A DNA stretch of 57,474 bases from Tissierellia bacterium. Lineage in GTDB: Bacteria > Bacillota > Clostridia > Tissierellales > Tepidimicrobiaceae. Shown here in pieces: positions 27,383-36,308 of this stretch (position 1 is the stretch's first letter; each line of letters opens with the position of its first letter). Where the stretch lies: assembly GCA_012728595.1 (NCBI GenBank), contig JAAYEU010000025.1:1-57474 (forward strand). Direction: 5' to 3'. The position numbers were made by a program, and so were the translations under genes. The notes under the pieces are model-generated. The model was not told the DNA's origin, searched no databases, and worked only from the letters and a program-made list of their open reading frames with translations.

Positions 27383-28417
27383 TTATTGCAATTTCATATC
27401 TCCCTCTTTTATATGTCCCGTCTTTCTCATCCACTCGGCTATTATGAAGGATAGTATGCCGGGTAAAATGAAATGGAGTAGTAAGATGGCTGTTAAAGTT
27501 TTCCCTCCACTTCCCATTACCTCTATAGTTGCAAATTGCCCTACAAGGCCACTGGTACCCATTCCTGCACCTATCATATTCCCCTCCATCTTAAATATAA
27601 CTGTAGAAATTGGTCCAAGGATTGCCGATGCCAGGGTTGGAGGAATCCATATCTTTGGATTCCTTATTATATTTGGTACCTGTAACATGGAGGTTCCAAT
27701 TCCCTGAGCAATAAATCCTCCAAATCCATTTTCCCTAAAGGATGCAACAGCAAAGCCTATCATCTGTGTGGCACAGCCAACGGTACTAGCTCCAGCTGCT
27801 AAACCACTAAGACCTAAGGATATGGCCAAAGCTGCGCTGCTGATGGGTAGGGTCAATACCATTCCCATTACCACCGATACTATAATCCCCATTGGAAGAG
27901 GATGCAGTTCGGTAGCTATATTGATCATGTTGCCAATTAGAGTCATAAAGGAACTGATAAAGGGAGCTATGTAACTTCCAGCCAAACCGCCAAGAAGGAT
28001 GGTGGCCAATGGAACCAAAACTATATCCACCTTGGTTTTTCCTCCAAGCAATTTTGAAAACTCTGCCCCTACCAAGGCGGCTACAAAGGCTCCAACTGGC
28101 TCTCCAATTTTAATTATTGCTACCCCCCCTTCAAAGGATATGGTGCCAGCCCCAATAGCCCCTGTTACCACCGATGCAAAGATGCCCAACGAAGGAGCCC
28201 CTACTCCATATGCTACTCCTGCACCGATAGCAGGCCCCATCAATAATTGGGCAATTTCTCCAAAGCTTATCATCCATTGGGCATTAAAGATAGTACCTAG
28301 CTGCTTTATTATTAGACCGATAATTAAAGAAGAAAAAAGCCCTAGGGCCATTCCATTAAATACCTTTACAAGATAATTTCTAATCCCCTTTGTAGATTTT
28401 GTCCATTTATCTCCCAA
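27383..28417 (-). CDS. PTS EIIC-like membrane permease (PF13303 type)
   Basis: 344 residues with about nine or ten hydrophobic segments rich in glycine (GPAIGAGVAYGVGAPSLGIF, LGGLAGSYIAPFIS, GAGMGTSGLVGQFATI). It fits the stand-alone PTS_EIIC_2 family of IIC-like permeases; no IIA or IIB domain or gene is near. It begins with TTG after AAAGGGTGG. It lies 72 bases after niaR with an operator-like palindrome between them. That makes a niacin-related transport role plausible, but this is inference. Confidence 0.8.
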   Translation of the reverse strand: MGDKWTKSTKGIRNYLVKVFNGMALGLFSSLIIGLIIKQLGTIFNAQWMISFGEIAQLLMGPAIGAGVAYGVGAPSLGIFASVVTGAIGAGTISFEGGVAIIKIGEPVGAFVAALVGAEFSKLLGGKTKVDIVLVPLATILLGGLAGSYIAPFISSFMTLIGNMINIATELHPLPMGIIVSVVMGMVLTLPISSAALAISLGLSGLAAGASTVGCATQMIGFAVASFRENGFGGFIAQGIGTSMLQVPNIIRNPKIWIPPTLASAILGPISTVIFKMEGNMIGAGMGTSGLVGQFATIEVMGSGGKTLTAILLLHFILPGILSFIIAEWMRKTGHIKEGDMKLQ

Positions 28418-28441
28418 TTAAGCCACCCTTTCCAATTTATT

Positions 28442-28470
28442 GGTGTGTATACACCTGTCTTGTCACTATA
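28442..28470 (-). promoter_or_regulatory. Palindromic operator and -10 between niaR and the permease
   Basis: GGTGTGTATACACC (28442-28455) contains the 10-base palindrome GTGTATACAC, and TATAGT (28465-28470, minus strand) is a candidate -10 just above it. Placed to repress the permease gene. NiaR as the binder is inferred from adjacency only. Confidence 0.5.
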
Positions 28471-28489
28471 CAATAAAAATATACCACAC

Positions 28490-29014
28490 CTAGTCTTCCT
28501 TTATCAAGTAGTTTTTCCTATTGAGGGCTTCCTTTATTCTTTCTAAGCTTTCTTTATCCTCTACTTCTATGGTATGAATGTGGATACCCTCCGTTAAAGT
28601 GGACAAGGGTTCTGCCTTGGTAGTCCTTATACTTTCCATAAACTCCTCTAAATCTAACCTGGAGCTGATTTCAATAGGGCTTTTGATTTCTCCATAGAGG
28701 GGATGCTCTACTATTACATCTATTATCCTGCCGCCTAAGTCGACGATTGTCTTCAATTCATCCTCCATCTCCTCATAGCCCTCATGCCTACAAACTATTT
28801 TTCTAATCAACCTATTTTCCTTCTGGCTTTTTGGAATTATATATCCTTGGGGGGTGGCTAGTATTTCTTCTCCTCTTGCCCTTAATAGGGCAATGTCTTG
28901 GACTATTACCTGCCTACTTACATTGAATCTTTCTGATAAGTCCTTACCCTTTATGGGTTTTTTACTACTTTTAAGTTCCCTTAATATCTCTTCCCTTCTT
29001 TGCCAGGCTTTCAT
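28490..29014 (-). CDS. niaR: Niacin-responsive repressor NiaR
   Basis: 174 residues. An N-terminal winged HTH_11 domain (residues 1-60: RREEILRELKSSKKPIKGKD, then LSERFNVSRQVIVQDIALLR) is followed by a 3H domain, named for three conserved histidines. Here these are likely within CRHEGYEEM, VEHPLYGEI and the IHIHTIE strand, which bind metal and niacin. NiaR represses NAD-biosynthesis or niacin-uptake genes when nicotinate is present. The frame runs to 29071, but ATG 29014 with GGAAAGGAAG upstream is the likely start. The next gene downstream is the IIC-like permease. Confidence 0.92.
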   Translation of the reverse strand: MKAWQRREEILRELKSSKKPIKGKDLSERFNVSRQVIVQDIALLRARGEEILATPQGYIIPKSQKENRLIRKIVCRHEGYEEMEDELKTIVDLGGRIIDVIVEHPLYGEIKSPIEISSRLDLEEFMESIRTTKAEPLSTLTEGIHIHTIEVEDKESLERIKEALNRKNYLIKED

Positions 29015-29064
29015 TCCATTTCTTCCTTTCCTCATAAATTTTATTATTATTTTATCATAAAATC

Positions 29065-29093
29065 TTGACAAGTCCTATTTTTTATAGTAAAAT
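29065..29093 (+). promoter_or_regulatory. Sigma-A promoter of tRNA-Glu
   Basis: TTGACA (29065-29070), 17 bases, TAAAAT (29088-29093), ending 22 bases before the tRNA. Confidence 0.85.
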
Positions 29094-29115
29094 AAATATC
29101 GGTTTGTTCAGTCAT

Positions 29116-29190
29116 GGCCCTATGGTCAAGTGGTTAAGACACCGCCCTTTCACGGCGGTAACCGGGGTTCGAATCCCCGTAGGGTCACCA
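29116..29190 (+). tRNA. tRNA-Glu (UUC)
   Basis: 75 bases with encoded CCA. Acceptor GGCCCTA/TAGGGTC, anticodon loop CTTTCAC closed by CCGCC/GGCGG giving UUC, and T arm GGTTCGAATCC. It is transcribed alone from its own promoter. Confidence 0.97.
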
Positions 29191-29197
29191 TATTATG

Positions 29198-29231
29198 AAA
29201 GAGCTGTAGAAAAATCTACAGCTCTTTTTTT
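29198..29231 (+). terminator. Terminator of tRNA-Glu
   Basis: AAAGAGCTGTAGA pairs with TCTACAGCTCTTT, with a 4-base loop and a run of seven T's, right after the tRNA. Confidence 0.9.
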
Positions 29232-29248
29232 ATCTATCTTTAAGGTGC

Positions 29249-30244
29249 CTATTTAGCTTCCCATCTATAGTATCTTAAATCGGGGCCGAAAAACTTTAAA
29301 GGTATAAACCTATCCAGTATTCGTGAGAACACCCTATCGGTATAGGTTTCTGAAATCTCCTTGGGGGTTAAGTTGGTGGATATTATGGTCTTGGTATTAT
29401 TAATTAGCCTGGTATTGACTATGTTAAATATTTCTGCATTGGTAAAAGCATTAGATAATTCCGTTCCCAAATCGTCTATTATAAGTAAGTCTGCTTCGAA
29501 TAGTAAGTCATATTCCCAATCGTTAAACCTCTTTGAATCCTTACCAAATCTTCTCTTTTCAATTATTTCAAGGATTTTAAAGGCAGTTTGGTATATCACT
29601 ATTTTATTCCTATCCAGTAAAGCCTTAGCAATACAGTTACACATAAAGGTCTTTCCTAAACCAGTAGAACCATAGAATAATAGATTTTCTCCATTATCAT
29701 CGTCGAAGTTATTTACAAAACCCTCACATATGCTGGTGATATTGGCCATATTTTCCCTAGGGGTTAAGCTTTCCCCCTCCACAGGCTGGTCTGGAAATAT
29801 ATTTATATTAAAGGTCTGGAAGTTTTCCTTCTTTAATACATTCTCAATATTAGACATCTTATAAGCCCTACTTATAAGGGCTTGTTTTAAACAAGTACAT
29901 TTATCCCCATTGGATAGATAACCGGTATCATTACACTTATTGCACTCATATATGGGTTCAAGGTAGTCTAGTGGAATATTGTTTTCAGTTAGTAGATAGG
30001 CCTTTTCCATCTTAAGTTTTTCTATTCTCTCCTTAATTTTTTCTGCATTCCTCCTATAGTTTTCAGGATTCTCTATAACAGCCTTAGATAGTTCTAGACC
30101 CGTTTCCTGTATAGCCTTATCGATCTCTTTTATCCTAGGAACTCTATTATATATCTTTTGAATCCTTATATTTTGTTCATATAAGGCCTTATCCCTCTTC
30201 TTTTCATATTCCACTAATATCTCCCTTAGAATTTCTTTATACAT
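29249..30244 (-). CDS. DnaC/DnaI-like helicase loader
   Basis: 331 residues. The N-terminal half is helical and ends in a zinc-binding CNKCNDTGYL...CTC set (about residues 100-120), as in DnaI. The AAA+ domain has Walker A in LFYGSTGLGKTFMCN, Walker B in DLLIIDDLGTE and sensor TIISTNLTP with an arginine finger in SRILDRF. It loads the replicative helicase DnaB onto DNA. It starts one base inside the stop of the DnaD-like gene (TAATG), the coupled primosome pair usual in Clostridia. Confidence 0.9.
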   Translation of the reverse strand: MYKEILREILVEYEKKRDKALYEQNIRIQKIYNRVPRIKEIDKAIQETGLELSKAVIENPENYRRNAEKIKERIEKLKMEKAYLLTENNIPLDYLEPIYECNKCNDTGYLSNGDKCTCLKQALISRAYKMSNIENVLKKENFQTFNINIFPDQPVEGESLTPRENMANITSICEGFVNNFDDDNGENLLFYGSTGLGKTFMCNCIAKALLDRNKIVIYQTAFKILEIIEKRRFGKDSKRFNDWEYDLLFEADLLIIDDLGTELSNAFTNAEIFNIVNTRLINNTKTIISTNLTPKEISETYTDRVFSRILDRFIPLKFFGPDLRYYRWEAK

Positions 30245-31338
30245 TACTTGCCTTCTTCCTTTCCTTTAAAATAATATTCTTCCCGCTTTCTCCTTGCAAT
30301 TTCCTCTAATTGCTCCGCTGAATAATTAGACGTCCTCTGTTGAAAATTATGAAACTTAGTTTTAGTAAGCCTTATGGTTCTGTCTACATTGTAATCCTTT
30401 TTGTCCTTTTTATCGGGTAACCTATCCTTCTCCTCTATTTCATCTACAGTCCTTATACCTTTATTATACCAGGAAGTCAACACTCCATCTATATAGTTGA
30501 TACTGGGGTTAGAAGTTTTCTTAGAGTTTTCACAGCCTTTAAGGACTAAATCCATAGGGAAGTTATATTCCTCAAACCATTTATCTATTACCTTCATCTC
30601 TCCAACACTTGGAAGTCTGTTCCCATATCCTAGGTATTTCATGATCTTTTCGTACCTATAATACTTTTCATCAGTCCTTTTAAAGTGTTCCTGCAGGGCT
30701 TCTATGTTGGTTATTCCTTGATCATACCAGTTTCTTACTATGCCCCCTATGTAGTTTATATTCCTCTTTCCCTTTTTCTCTATACCATAGAAGAAGGCTT
30801 TTACTATTATATCTGGGTTCATATTATAGTTATGGATCCACTCCAATATCTTCTTTTTCTCATTGGGTACCAAGGGTCTTCTAATTATATAGTCGATTTC
30901 GTTAAACATCTTGTTTATGGCAGGTATCTGATTGGCATCAATCAAATCCTCTACATCACAGGTGTAGCTTTTCTTATTAATTTCTTCTCCTACGCTAATA
31001 GGCCTGTAGTTATTTTTTATATACAATTGTTTAAGGTTTAAAAACTTAACCTTATAGTTGAATTTATCCTCTTTATCTTCATGTATCTTTTCGATTATCC
31101 CCTTCTTTTCCCAAAAATCCCAGGCATTTAGTACATCGGATAGGGGTATGTCCAAATGTTTTGCTATGGTTCTATTATCTACCTGAATATTAGTATCCTT
31201 ATCGTAGGCATATTTATATCCAAGTAGATACACCTTAACATAGGTGCCATTGGCCATAGGCATGAAATCGTTGATAAAGATATTCTCAATAGGGGTGTCC
31301 CCTAAGTCTATTTCAGTAGTCTCAATTACAAAGCCCAT
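30244..31338 (-). CDS. DnaD-domain primosome protein
   Basis: 364 residues. An N-terminal winged helix (about 1-105, DNTQVDNRTIAKHL-like segment) is followed by two copies of the DnaD/DnaB_2 domain (about 145-215 and 225-295). Each has a 'YIGGIVRNWYDQGI' or 'YIDGVLTSWYNKGI' motif, the YxxxIxxxWxxxGI signature that contacts DNA. These proteins remodel origin DNA and recruit the helicase loader encoded next. The ATG follows GGAGGGGGGG. Confidence 0.9.
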   Translation of the reverse strand: MGFVIETTEIDLGDTPIENIFINDFMPMANGTYVKVYLLGYKYAYDKDTNIQVDNRTIAKHLDIPLSDVLNAWDFWEKKGIIEKIHEDKEDKFNYKVKFLNLKQLYIKNNYRPISVGEEINKKSYTCDVEDLIDANQIPAINKMFNEIDYIIRRPLVPNEKKKILEWIHNYNMNPDIIVKAFFYGIEKKGKRNINYIGGIVRNWYDQGITNIEALQEHFKRTDEKYYRYEKIMKYLGYGNRLPSVGEMKVIDKWFEEYNFPMDLVLKGCENSKKTSNPSINYIDGVLTSWYNKGIRTVDEIEEKDRLPDKKDKKDYNVDRTIRLTKTKFHNFQQRTSNYSAEQLEEIARRKREEYYFKGKEEGK

Positions 31339-31351
31339 CTTACCCCCCCTC

Positions 31352-32557
31352 CTATAAAACTACCTGCTTAAAATGGGATAACATTTCCTTGCAGATGTCC
31401 CCTTTTCCTGCCATATCCTCCATAATATCCATGGCTTTCCTCGGAGTCATCCCTTCCCTATAAGGTCTATCTTCCGTTAAAGCTTGGAAGACATCGGCTA
31501 AAGTTATAATTTGGTCTTCCCTACTTATCCTTTGCCAATCCAGCTTTTCTGGATAGCCAGTACCATTTAGCTTCTCATGGTGGTTTCCAGCCCATTCCGC
31601 AATATCCTCCAAGCCCTCCACCTGTTTTAGTATCAGCTTGGTATAATAGGCATGGGACTTAATCCTTTGGAACTCCTTATAATCTAATTTACCTGGTTTT
31701 TCTAATATTTCAGAGGGTATTACAAATTTCCCAATGTCGTGTAAATTGGCAGCTATAACCAATTTTTTAACCATTATAGGATTATATCCCAAATAGCTGG
31801 CAAAATTACCTACTATTTCAGAAATCCCCTTGGTATGTTCATAGGTAAATCTGCTTTTGGAGTCTATTAACATGGCGAAGGCTTCCGATATCTTAAAAAG
31901 GTCATCCATATCTATACACACATTCTTTCCAGGCTCTATATCCCTTAGGGCTTGTTCGATATTGGTAGACCTTAAATCGAACCAAAACTTTTCCTTCTTT
32001 GTGACCTCATAAAATACCTGGCATATATCTTCATTAAATCGCTTATTCTTATTAGCTTCTAACCATCTACTTATTTGGTCTAAATTGACAATATAGCTTT
32101 CATCCTCAATCCTTCTTAGGAAAAAAAGTTCAAAATAATCAGCTAAGCTGATTATCTGACAGACTAAGGGAATTTTCTCCCCCTTTAAACCAAAGGGGCC
32201 TGTCCCCTGCCATTCCTCATGGTGATATAGGATATATTCTTTCATCCTATCCTTTAGGGGTAGTTTTTCCAATATCTTATAGCCAGTGTAGCAATGGTCC
32301 CTTTTCAGCTCCTTGTCAAAATGAATCCGTTCCACATTATGCCTGGATAGATAGCCTGCCATACCTATATCATGGATTAGGCTTGTATAATATATATCTA
32401 TAAGGTCCTCCTTGTCCAACTCCATCTCTTCAGCTATACAATTGGCTATATAGGCAGTCCTTCTTGAATGGTTATAGTATCTGTTTTCTGCTACATCCAA
32501 TGCAAAGGAAAAACTACTCAGTAATTGACCTAATCTTATCCTAAGCTTTTGCTCCAT
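31352..32557 (-). CDS. Tandem HD / HD-GYP phosphohydrolase
   Basis: 401 residues with two HD-type domains. The first (about 25-170) has SLIHDIGMAGYLSRHN and YHHEEWQGTGP. The second (about 225-400) has the full HD-GYP pattern: AANLHDIGKFVIPSEILEKP, then NHHEKLNGTGYPEKL. HD-GYP proteins hydrolyse cyclic di-GMP or related dinucleotides to linear products. No receiver or sensor domain is attached, so input would come from partners or metals. It overlaps the GNAT gene by 17 bases, which suggests co-expression. Tandem HD/HD-GYP enzymes also include cGAMP phosphodiesterases, so the substrate is open. Confidence 0.88.
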   Translation of the reverse strand: MEQKLRIRLGQLLSSFSFALDVAENRYYNHSRRTAYIANCIAEEMELDKEDLIDIYYTSLIHDIGMAGYLSRHNVERIHFDKELKRDHCYTGYKILEKLPLKDRMKEYILYHHEEWQGTGPFGLKGEKIPLVCQIISLADYFELFFLRRIEDESYIVNLDQISRWLEANKNKRFNEDICQVFYEVTKKEKFWFDLRSTNIEQALRDIEPGKNVCIDMDDLFKISEAFAMLIDSKSRFTYEHTKGISEIVGNFASYLGYNPIMVKKLVIAANLHDIGKFVIPSEILEKPGKLDYKEFQRIKSHAYYTKLILKQVEGLEDIAEWAGNHHEKLNGTGYPEKLDWQRISREDQIITLADVFQALTEDRPYREGMTPRKAMDIMEDMAGKGDICKEMLSHFKQVVL

Positions 32558-33155
32558 CGGAATCCTCCCTTGTTCCCAAAAAACTTTTTACATCTACCTT
32601 CATCTTGTATATATAATTATATACCTTTCCTCCTTTTATTACAAAAGCAGACGATTCTTCGACAAAATACGGATTGTTAAAATCTATCTTTTGGTCAAAA
32701 AATTCCTTTAAATACCTATCTACTATCCTAAATCCGCATTTCTCATAACACCTAATGGCCCTTTTATTGAACTCCGCTACTTCTAAAAACATCCTCTTCA
32801 TCTTCCACTCAAAAAAATAGTACTCCAAATAGCTGGTTATGGTTTCTGTGCCATAGCCTTTGTTTACAAAGTTGGGGTCGAATACTATTCCCAGTACTGA
32901 ATCCTTCCAAATTCGCCTTATATCCTTAATTCCCATATAGCCAATCAATCTATCGTCTTCATTGAATACTCCATAGTATCTATTGCTTCCCTTCCCCGTT
33001 TTAAAATTGTACCATTCTTCTATCTCTTGGTCGGTTAAACAAGGCAGATTATAATCTGAAAGCAAAGGGTTTTTATGATGTCCCCAATTTTTGATAAAAT
33101 AAGCATCCTCTAACTTTAAGGGGCTTATCCTGACTCTATTCCCTCTTATCTCCAT
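32541..33155 (-). CDS. GNAT-family N-acetyltransferase
   Basis: 204 residues. The acetyl-CoA-binding region is visible as VNKGYGTETITSYLEYYFFE (motif A, R/Q-x-x-G-x-G/A) and the following RMFLEVAEFNKRAIRCYEKCGF, the common RimJ/RimL-like ending. Relatives acetylate ribosomal proteins, antibiotics or small molecules, and the substrate cannot be told. About 30 residues follow the normal end of the domain. It is upstream of, and overlaps, the HD-GYP gene. Confidence 0.88.
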   Translation of the reverse strand: MEIRGNRVRISPLKLEDAYFIKNWGHHKNPLLSDYNLPCLTDQEIEEWYNFKTGKGSNRYYGVFNEDDRLIGYMGIKDIRRIWKDSVLGIVFDPNFVNKGYGTETITSYLEYYFFEWKMKRMFLEVAEFNKRAIRCYEKCGFRIVDRYLKEFFDQKIDFNNPYFVEESSAFVIKGGKVYNYIYKMKVDVKSFLGTREDSDGAKA

Positions 33156-33192
33156 ATAAACTCCACTTCCTATCAGCTTATTTAAGAAATTA

Positions 33193-33226
33193 ATACTTCG
33201 AAGAAGCTAATACTTCTTCGAAGTAT
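33193..33226. terminator. Perfect hairpin between fprA and the GNAT gene
   Basis: ATACTTCGAAGAAG and CTTCTTCGAAGTAT, 14 perfect pairs with a 6-base loop, six bases after the flavodiiron gene. The T tract on the minus strand is interrupted. Confidence 0.6.
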
Positions 33227-33231
33227 GGACC

Positions 33232-34437
33232 TTACCGATTCATCTTTAATAATTCTTCCCCAAAAGCCTTTCCATATTCTACTGCCTCATCTAGAGAATC
33301 TTCAAAGGGGATAAAGCAGCATCTTATACCCTCTTCAAATACCTTTAATTTTAGATTCTTAAGATTATCCTGAATTATCTTTAAGGCTTCTCCGCTCCAT
33401 CCAAAGGAACCGAAGACCCCTGCTAATTTCCCCCTATTTCTAACGGGATTTATTATAGCAAATAATTGATATATTGGCTTTAAGGTGTTTTGGTTTATGG
33501 TTGGAGAACCAATTATTATGGCTGTACTCTTTTCAATCTTTTCTTCCAAACTGGATATATCTACTAACTCTATATCCATCAGCTCTACACCTATATCTCC
33601 AGCCATTTTTATTCCTTCCGCTATCTTTTCCCCAATCTTTCCTGTATTTCCATAGGCCGATACATAGGGCATAAATACCTTATGCTTTACTACCCTTTCC
33701 TCCGTATCCTCTGCCATCTTTTTACTCCATTCCACATATTTTTTCCAATTAGAACGCAGTATTGGGCCGTGGCCAGTACAGATTATATCAATATCTAAAT
33801 CCTTAATCTTGTCTATAGCCTCTAACATGTAGTTGCTAAAGGGCTTTAGAATTACCCTAAAATAATATTCAAAGGCATCGTCAAAATCGTCCACTAAATC
33901 GTCAAACATCCTTTCATCACAATAATGGCATCCGAATACATCACAGGTGAATAGTATCTTGTCCTCTTCTAGGTAGGTAAGCATGGTGTCTGGCCAATGG
34001 AGAAAGGGGGCGGAAATGAATTTAAGGGTTTTGTTTCCCAAGCTCAGCTCATCTCCATGGGAAACTATTTTATACTTAAACTCCTTATCCACCATATTCC
34101 TTAAGAAGTTAATAGCAGATCTGCTTGCCACTACCGTTGCATTGGTGGCTAGGTCTAATAGATGGGTTAGGGTTCCAGAATGGTCTGGTTCGGTGTGGTT
34201 TAATACAATATAATCTATATCCTCAAAATCCACTACTTTTCTTATCTTATCCAAATAAACGTCCTTGAAAGGCTCCTTGGTAGTTTCTACTATAGCCTTT
34301 TTATCTCCATCTATAAAATAGGAATTATAGGTGGTACCGTACTTAGTTTCCATTACTACATCAAAGGTTATCAATCCTGGGTCTAATACGCCTATCCATT
34401 TTACGCAATCAGTTACGGATAGAACCTTGTTGTCCAT
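33232..34437 (-). CDS. Flavodiiron protein (FprA-type A flavoprotein)
   Basis: 401 residues. The N-terminal metallo-beta-lactamase-like domain carries the di-iron ligands in HTEPDHSGT and in the CDVFGCHYC and CTGHGPILR regions. The C-terminal flavodoxin domain (about 255-395) has the FMN phosphate loop [17 protein letters not shown] and the GSFGWSGEA loop. These enzymes reduce O2 to water, or NO to N2O, and protect anaerobes. No rubredoxin domain is fused. The ATG follows AAAGGGAGG. An inverted repeat in the leader may be a regulatory site. Confidence 0.94.
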   Translation of the reverse strand: MDNKVLSVTDCVKWIGVLDPGLITFDVVMETKYGTTYNSYFIDGDKKAIVETTKEPFKDVYLDKIRKVVDFEDIDYIVLNHTEPDHSGTLTHLLDLATNATVVASRSAINFLRNMVDKEFKYKIVSHGDELSLGNKTLKFISAPFLHWPDTMLTYLEEDKILFTCDVFGCHYCDERMFDDLVDDFDDAFEYYFRVILKPFSNYMLEAIDKIKDLDIDIICTGHGPILRSNWKKYVEWSKKMAEDTEERVVKHKVFMPYVSAYGNTGKIGEKIAEGIKMAGDIGVELMDIELVDISSLEEKIEKSTAIIIGSPTINQNTLKPIYQLFAIINPVRNRGKLAGVFGSFGWSGEALKIIQDNLKNLKLKVFEEGIRCCFIPFEDSLDEAVEYGKAFGEELLKMNR

Positions 34438-34455
34438 AAGAAAACCTCCCTTTAC

Positions 34456-34484
34456 TATATACTCCCATACTTTGGCAGTATATA
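34456..34484. promoter_or_regulatory. Inverted repeat upstream of the flavodiiron gene
   Basis: TATATACT and AGTATATA, perfect 8-base arms 13 bases apart, 19 bases before the start codon. It may be an operator; the AT-rich sequence makes chance matches easier. Confidence 0.35.
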
Positions 34485-34510
34485 TTTACCCAGGAATAAA
34501 CTTTATTTAA

Positions 34511-35857
34511 CTACTCCCTTATATTCTCCTTATTTAAGAATTTAGTAAACTCCTTCTTCCAAACCAGTTCTACAACCCCAGTTGGTCCATTCCTATGCTT
34601 TGCAATTATTACCTCTCCAATGTTCTTCTTATCTGAATCCTCGTGGTAGTATTCATCCCTATATAGGAAGAGTACTACGTCTGCATCCTGCTCTATGGCT
34701 CCTGATTCCCTTAAGTCCGAAAGGATAGGCCTATGGTCTGCCCTAAGTTCTGGAGCCCTAGAAAGTTGGGATAAGGCCAAAACAGGACAGTCCATTTCCT
34801 TTGCTAAGGCCTTAAGGCCCCTAGATATGGCAGATATCTCCTGCTGCCTGTTTTCATATCTAGCATCGGATTGCATCAACTGTAAGTAGTCAATGAGTAT
34901 TAAATCTAGTCCCCTTTCTATCTTTAACCTCCTACACTTTGCCTTCATCTCCATCAGGGATATGCCGGCAGTATCATCTATAAAAATATTTGCTTGAGAT
35001 AGGGGGGCCATGGCATCTATTACCTTTAGCCATTCGTCCTCATTTAACTTGCCACCTATTATCTTCTGTAAATCCACATGTGAAACGGAGCTTATCATCC
35101 TTTGCACCAGTTGCTCCTTAGACATTTCTAAGGAGAATATGGCGACGGTTGCATCGGCCTTAATTGCTGCATTGGTGGCAATATTTATCCCCAGGGCAGT
35201 TTTCCCCATGGAGGGCCTAGCAGCTAATAAAATCAGGTCTGAACTCTGTAAGCCAGATAGCTTCCTATCTAAATCGATGAATCCAGTAGTAAGGCCTGTC
35301 AACTCCCCTTCCATGGCTGCCATCTCTTCAATTTTGGAGAAACTATCTAATAATACCTCTTTTATAGGAGCAAAGCCTTCCTTATGACGACTTTGGGTAA
35401 TGTCGAATATGCTTTTTTCCGCTTCTTCGATTATCCTGTTGACCTCTTCATTGCCTTCATAGCTTTTGGCCATTATCTCATCACAGGATTTTATTAAACG
35501 CCTCAATATAGCTTTTTCGGCTACTATATCGCAATAGTACTTTATATTAGAGGTTATAGCTACCCCACCGGATAATTCCGCCAAGTAGCTAACCCCTCCT
35601 AAATCTTCTAAGGTTCCCCTTCTCTTTAATTCCTCCGATAGGGTAATAAGGTCCACCGGCTCATTTCTATTGAATAACTCCACTATAGCCTTAAATATTT
35701 CCTTATTGGCCTCCTTGTAAAAATCCTCCGGCTGTAAGTGTTCAATAGCCGTATTTATGGCCTCCTTGTTGAGTATCATGGCTCCTAAAACGGATTGCTC
35801 TGCTTCTAAACTATGAGGTGGCACTTTTCCAAATGCATACGCTTCTATTGAAATCAC
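34511..35857 (-). CDS. dnaB: Replicative DNA helicase DnaB
   Basis: 448 residues. The N-terminal collar domain (about 10-110, PPHSLEAEQSVLGAMILNKE) is followed by a linker and the RecA-like motor with Walker A in LAARPSMGKTALGIN, Walker B in LILIDYLQLM, QEISAISRGLKALAKE and the arginine finger region SDLRESGAIEQDADV. The start is GTG after GAAGGATAATGGG. No intein is present. It comes directly after rplI, the standard order of the rpsF...rplI-dnaB cluster. Confidence 0.97.
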   Translation of the reverse strand: MISIEAYAFGKVPPHSLEAEQSVLGAMILNKEAINTAIEHLQPEDFYKEANKEIFKAIVELFNRNEPVDLITLSEELKRRGTLEDLGGVSYLAELSGGVAITSNIKYYCDIVAEKAILRRLIKSCDEIMAKSYEGNEEVNRIIEEAEKSIFDITQSRHKEGFAPIKEVLLDSFSKIEEMAAMEGELTGLTTGFIDLDRKLSGLQSSDLILLAARPSMGKTALGINIATNAAIKADATVAIFSLEMSKEQLVQRMISSVSHVDLQKIIGGKLNEDEWLKVIDAMAPLSQANIFIDDTAGISLMEMKAKCRRLKIERGLDLILIDYLQLMQSDARYENRQQEISAISRGLKALAKEMDCPVLALSQLSRAPELRADHRPILSDLRESGAIEQDADVVLFLYRDEYYHEDSDKKNIGEVIIAKHRNGPTGVVELVWKKEFTKFLNKENIRE

Positions 35858-35861
35858 CCCA

Positions 35862-36308
35862 TTATCCTTCTACTACTTTAACCTTTAATTTAGCAGTTAT
35901 TTCCGGGTAAACCCTTACTTCAACTAGGGTTTCCCCTATGCTTTTAATGTTGTCCTTCATCTCTATCTTTCTTCTATCCACATCTATATTGTGTTGTTTT
36001 TTTAGGTTTTCTGCTATATCCTTGGAAGTGATGGAACCGAATAGCTTTCCACCTTCCCCAGCCTTTCCCTTTAACTCAACACTTATGCTTTCTAGCTTTT
36101 CCTTTAACTTTAAGGCTTCCTCATGTTCCTTTTTTTCCTGTTCTGCTTCCAGTTTCTTTCTTTCCTTCCACTTCTCCAAATTGGCAGGTGTAGCTTCTAT
36201 AGCTAGTTTTTTGGGAAACAGGAAGTTTCTTGCATATCCATCCTTGGCATTTACTAGATCACCTGCTTTTCCCAACCCTTTTACATCCTTTAGTAGGATT
36301 ACCTTCAT
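35862..36308 (-). CDS. rplI: 50S ribosomal protein L9
   Basis: 148 residues. The N-terminal rRNA-binding domain has [20 protein letters not shown] and [17 protein letters not shown]; a long connecting helix ([20 protein letters not shown]) leads to the C-terminal domain with [13 protein letters not shown]. All features match L9. The start overlaps the end of gdpP by 4 bases. Confidence 0.98.
   Translation of the reverse strand: MKVILLKDVKGLGKAGDLVNAKDGYARNFLFPKKLAIEATPANLEKWKERKKLEAEQEKKEHEEALKLKEKLESISVELKGKAGEGGKLFGSITSKDIAENLKKQHNIDVDRRKIEMKDNIKSIGETLVEVRVYPEITAKLKVKVVEG

Noticed and set aside
33193-33226. Perfect palindromic hairpin as a mobile-element end
   Set aside because: It is single, lies directly after a stop codon and has no partner or target duplication; a transcription terminator or 3' stabiliser is simpler.
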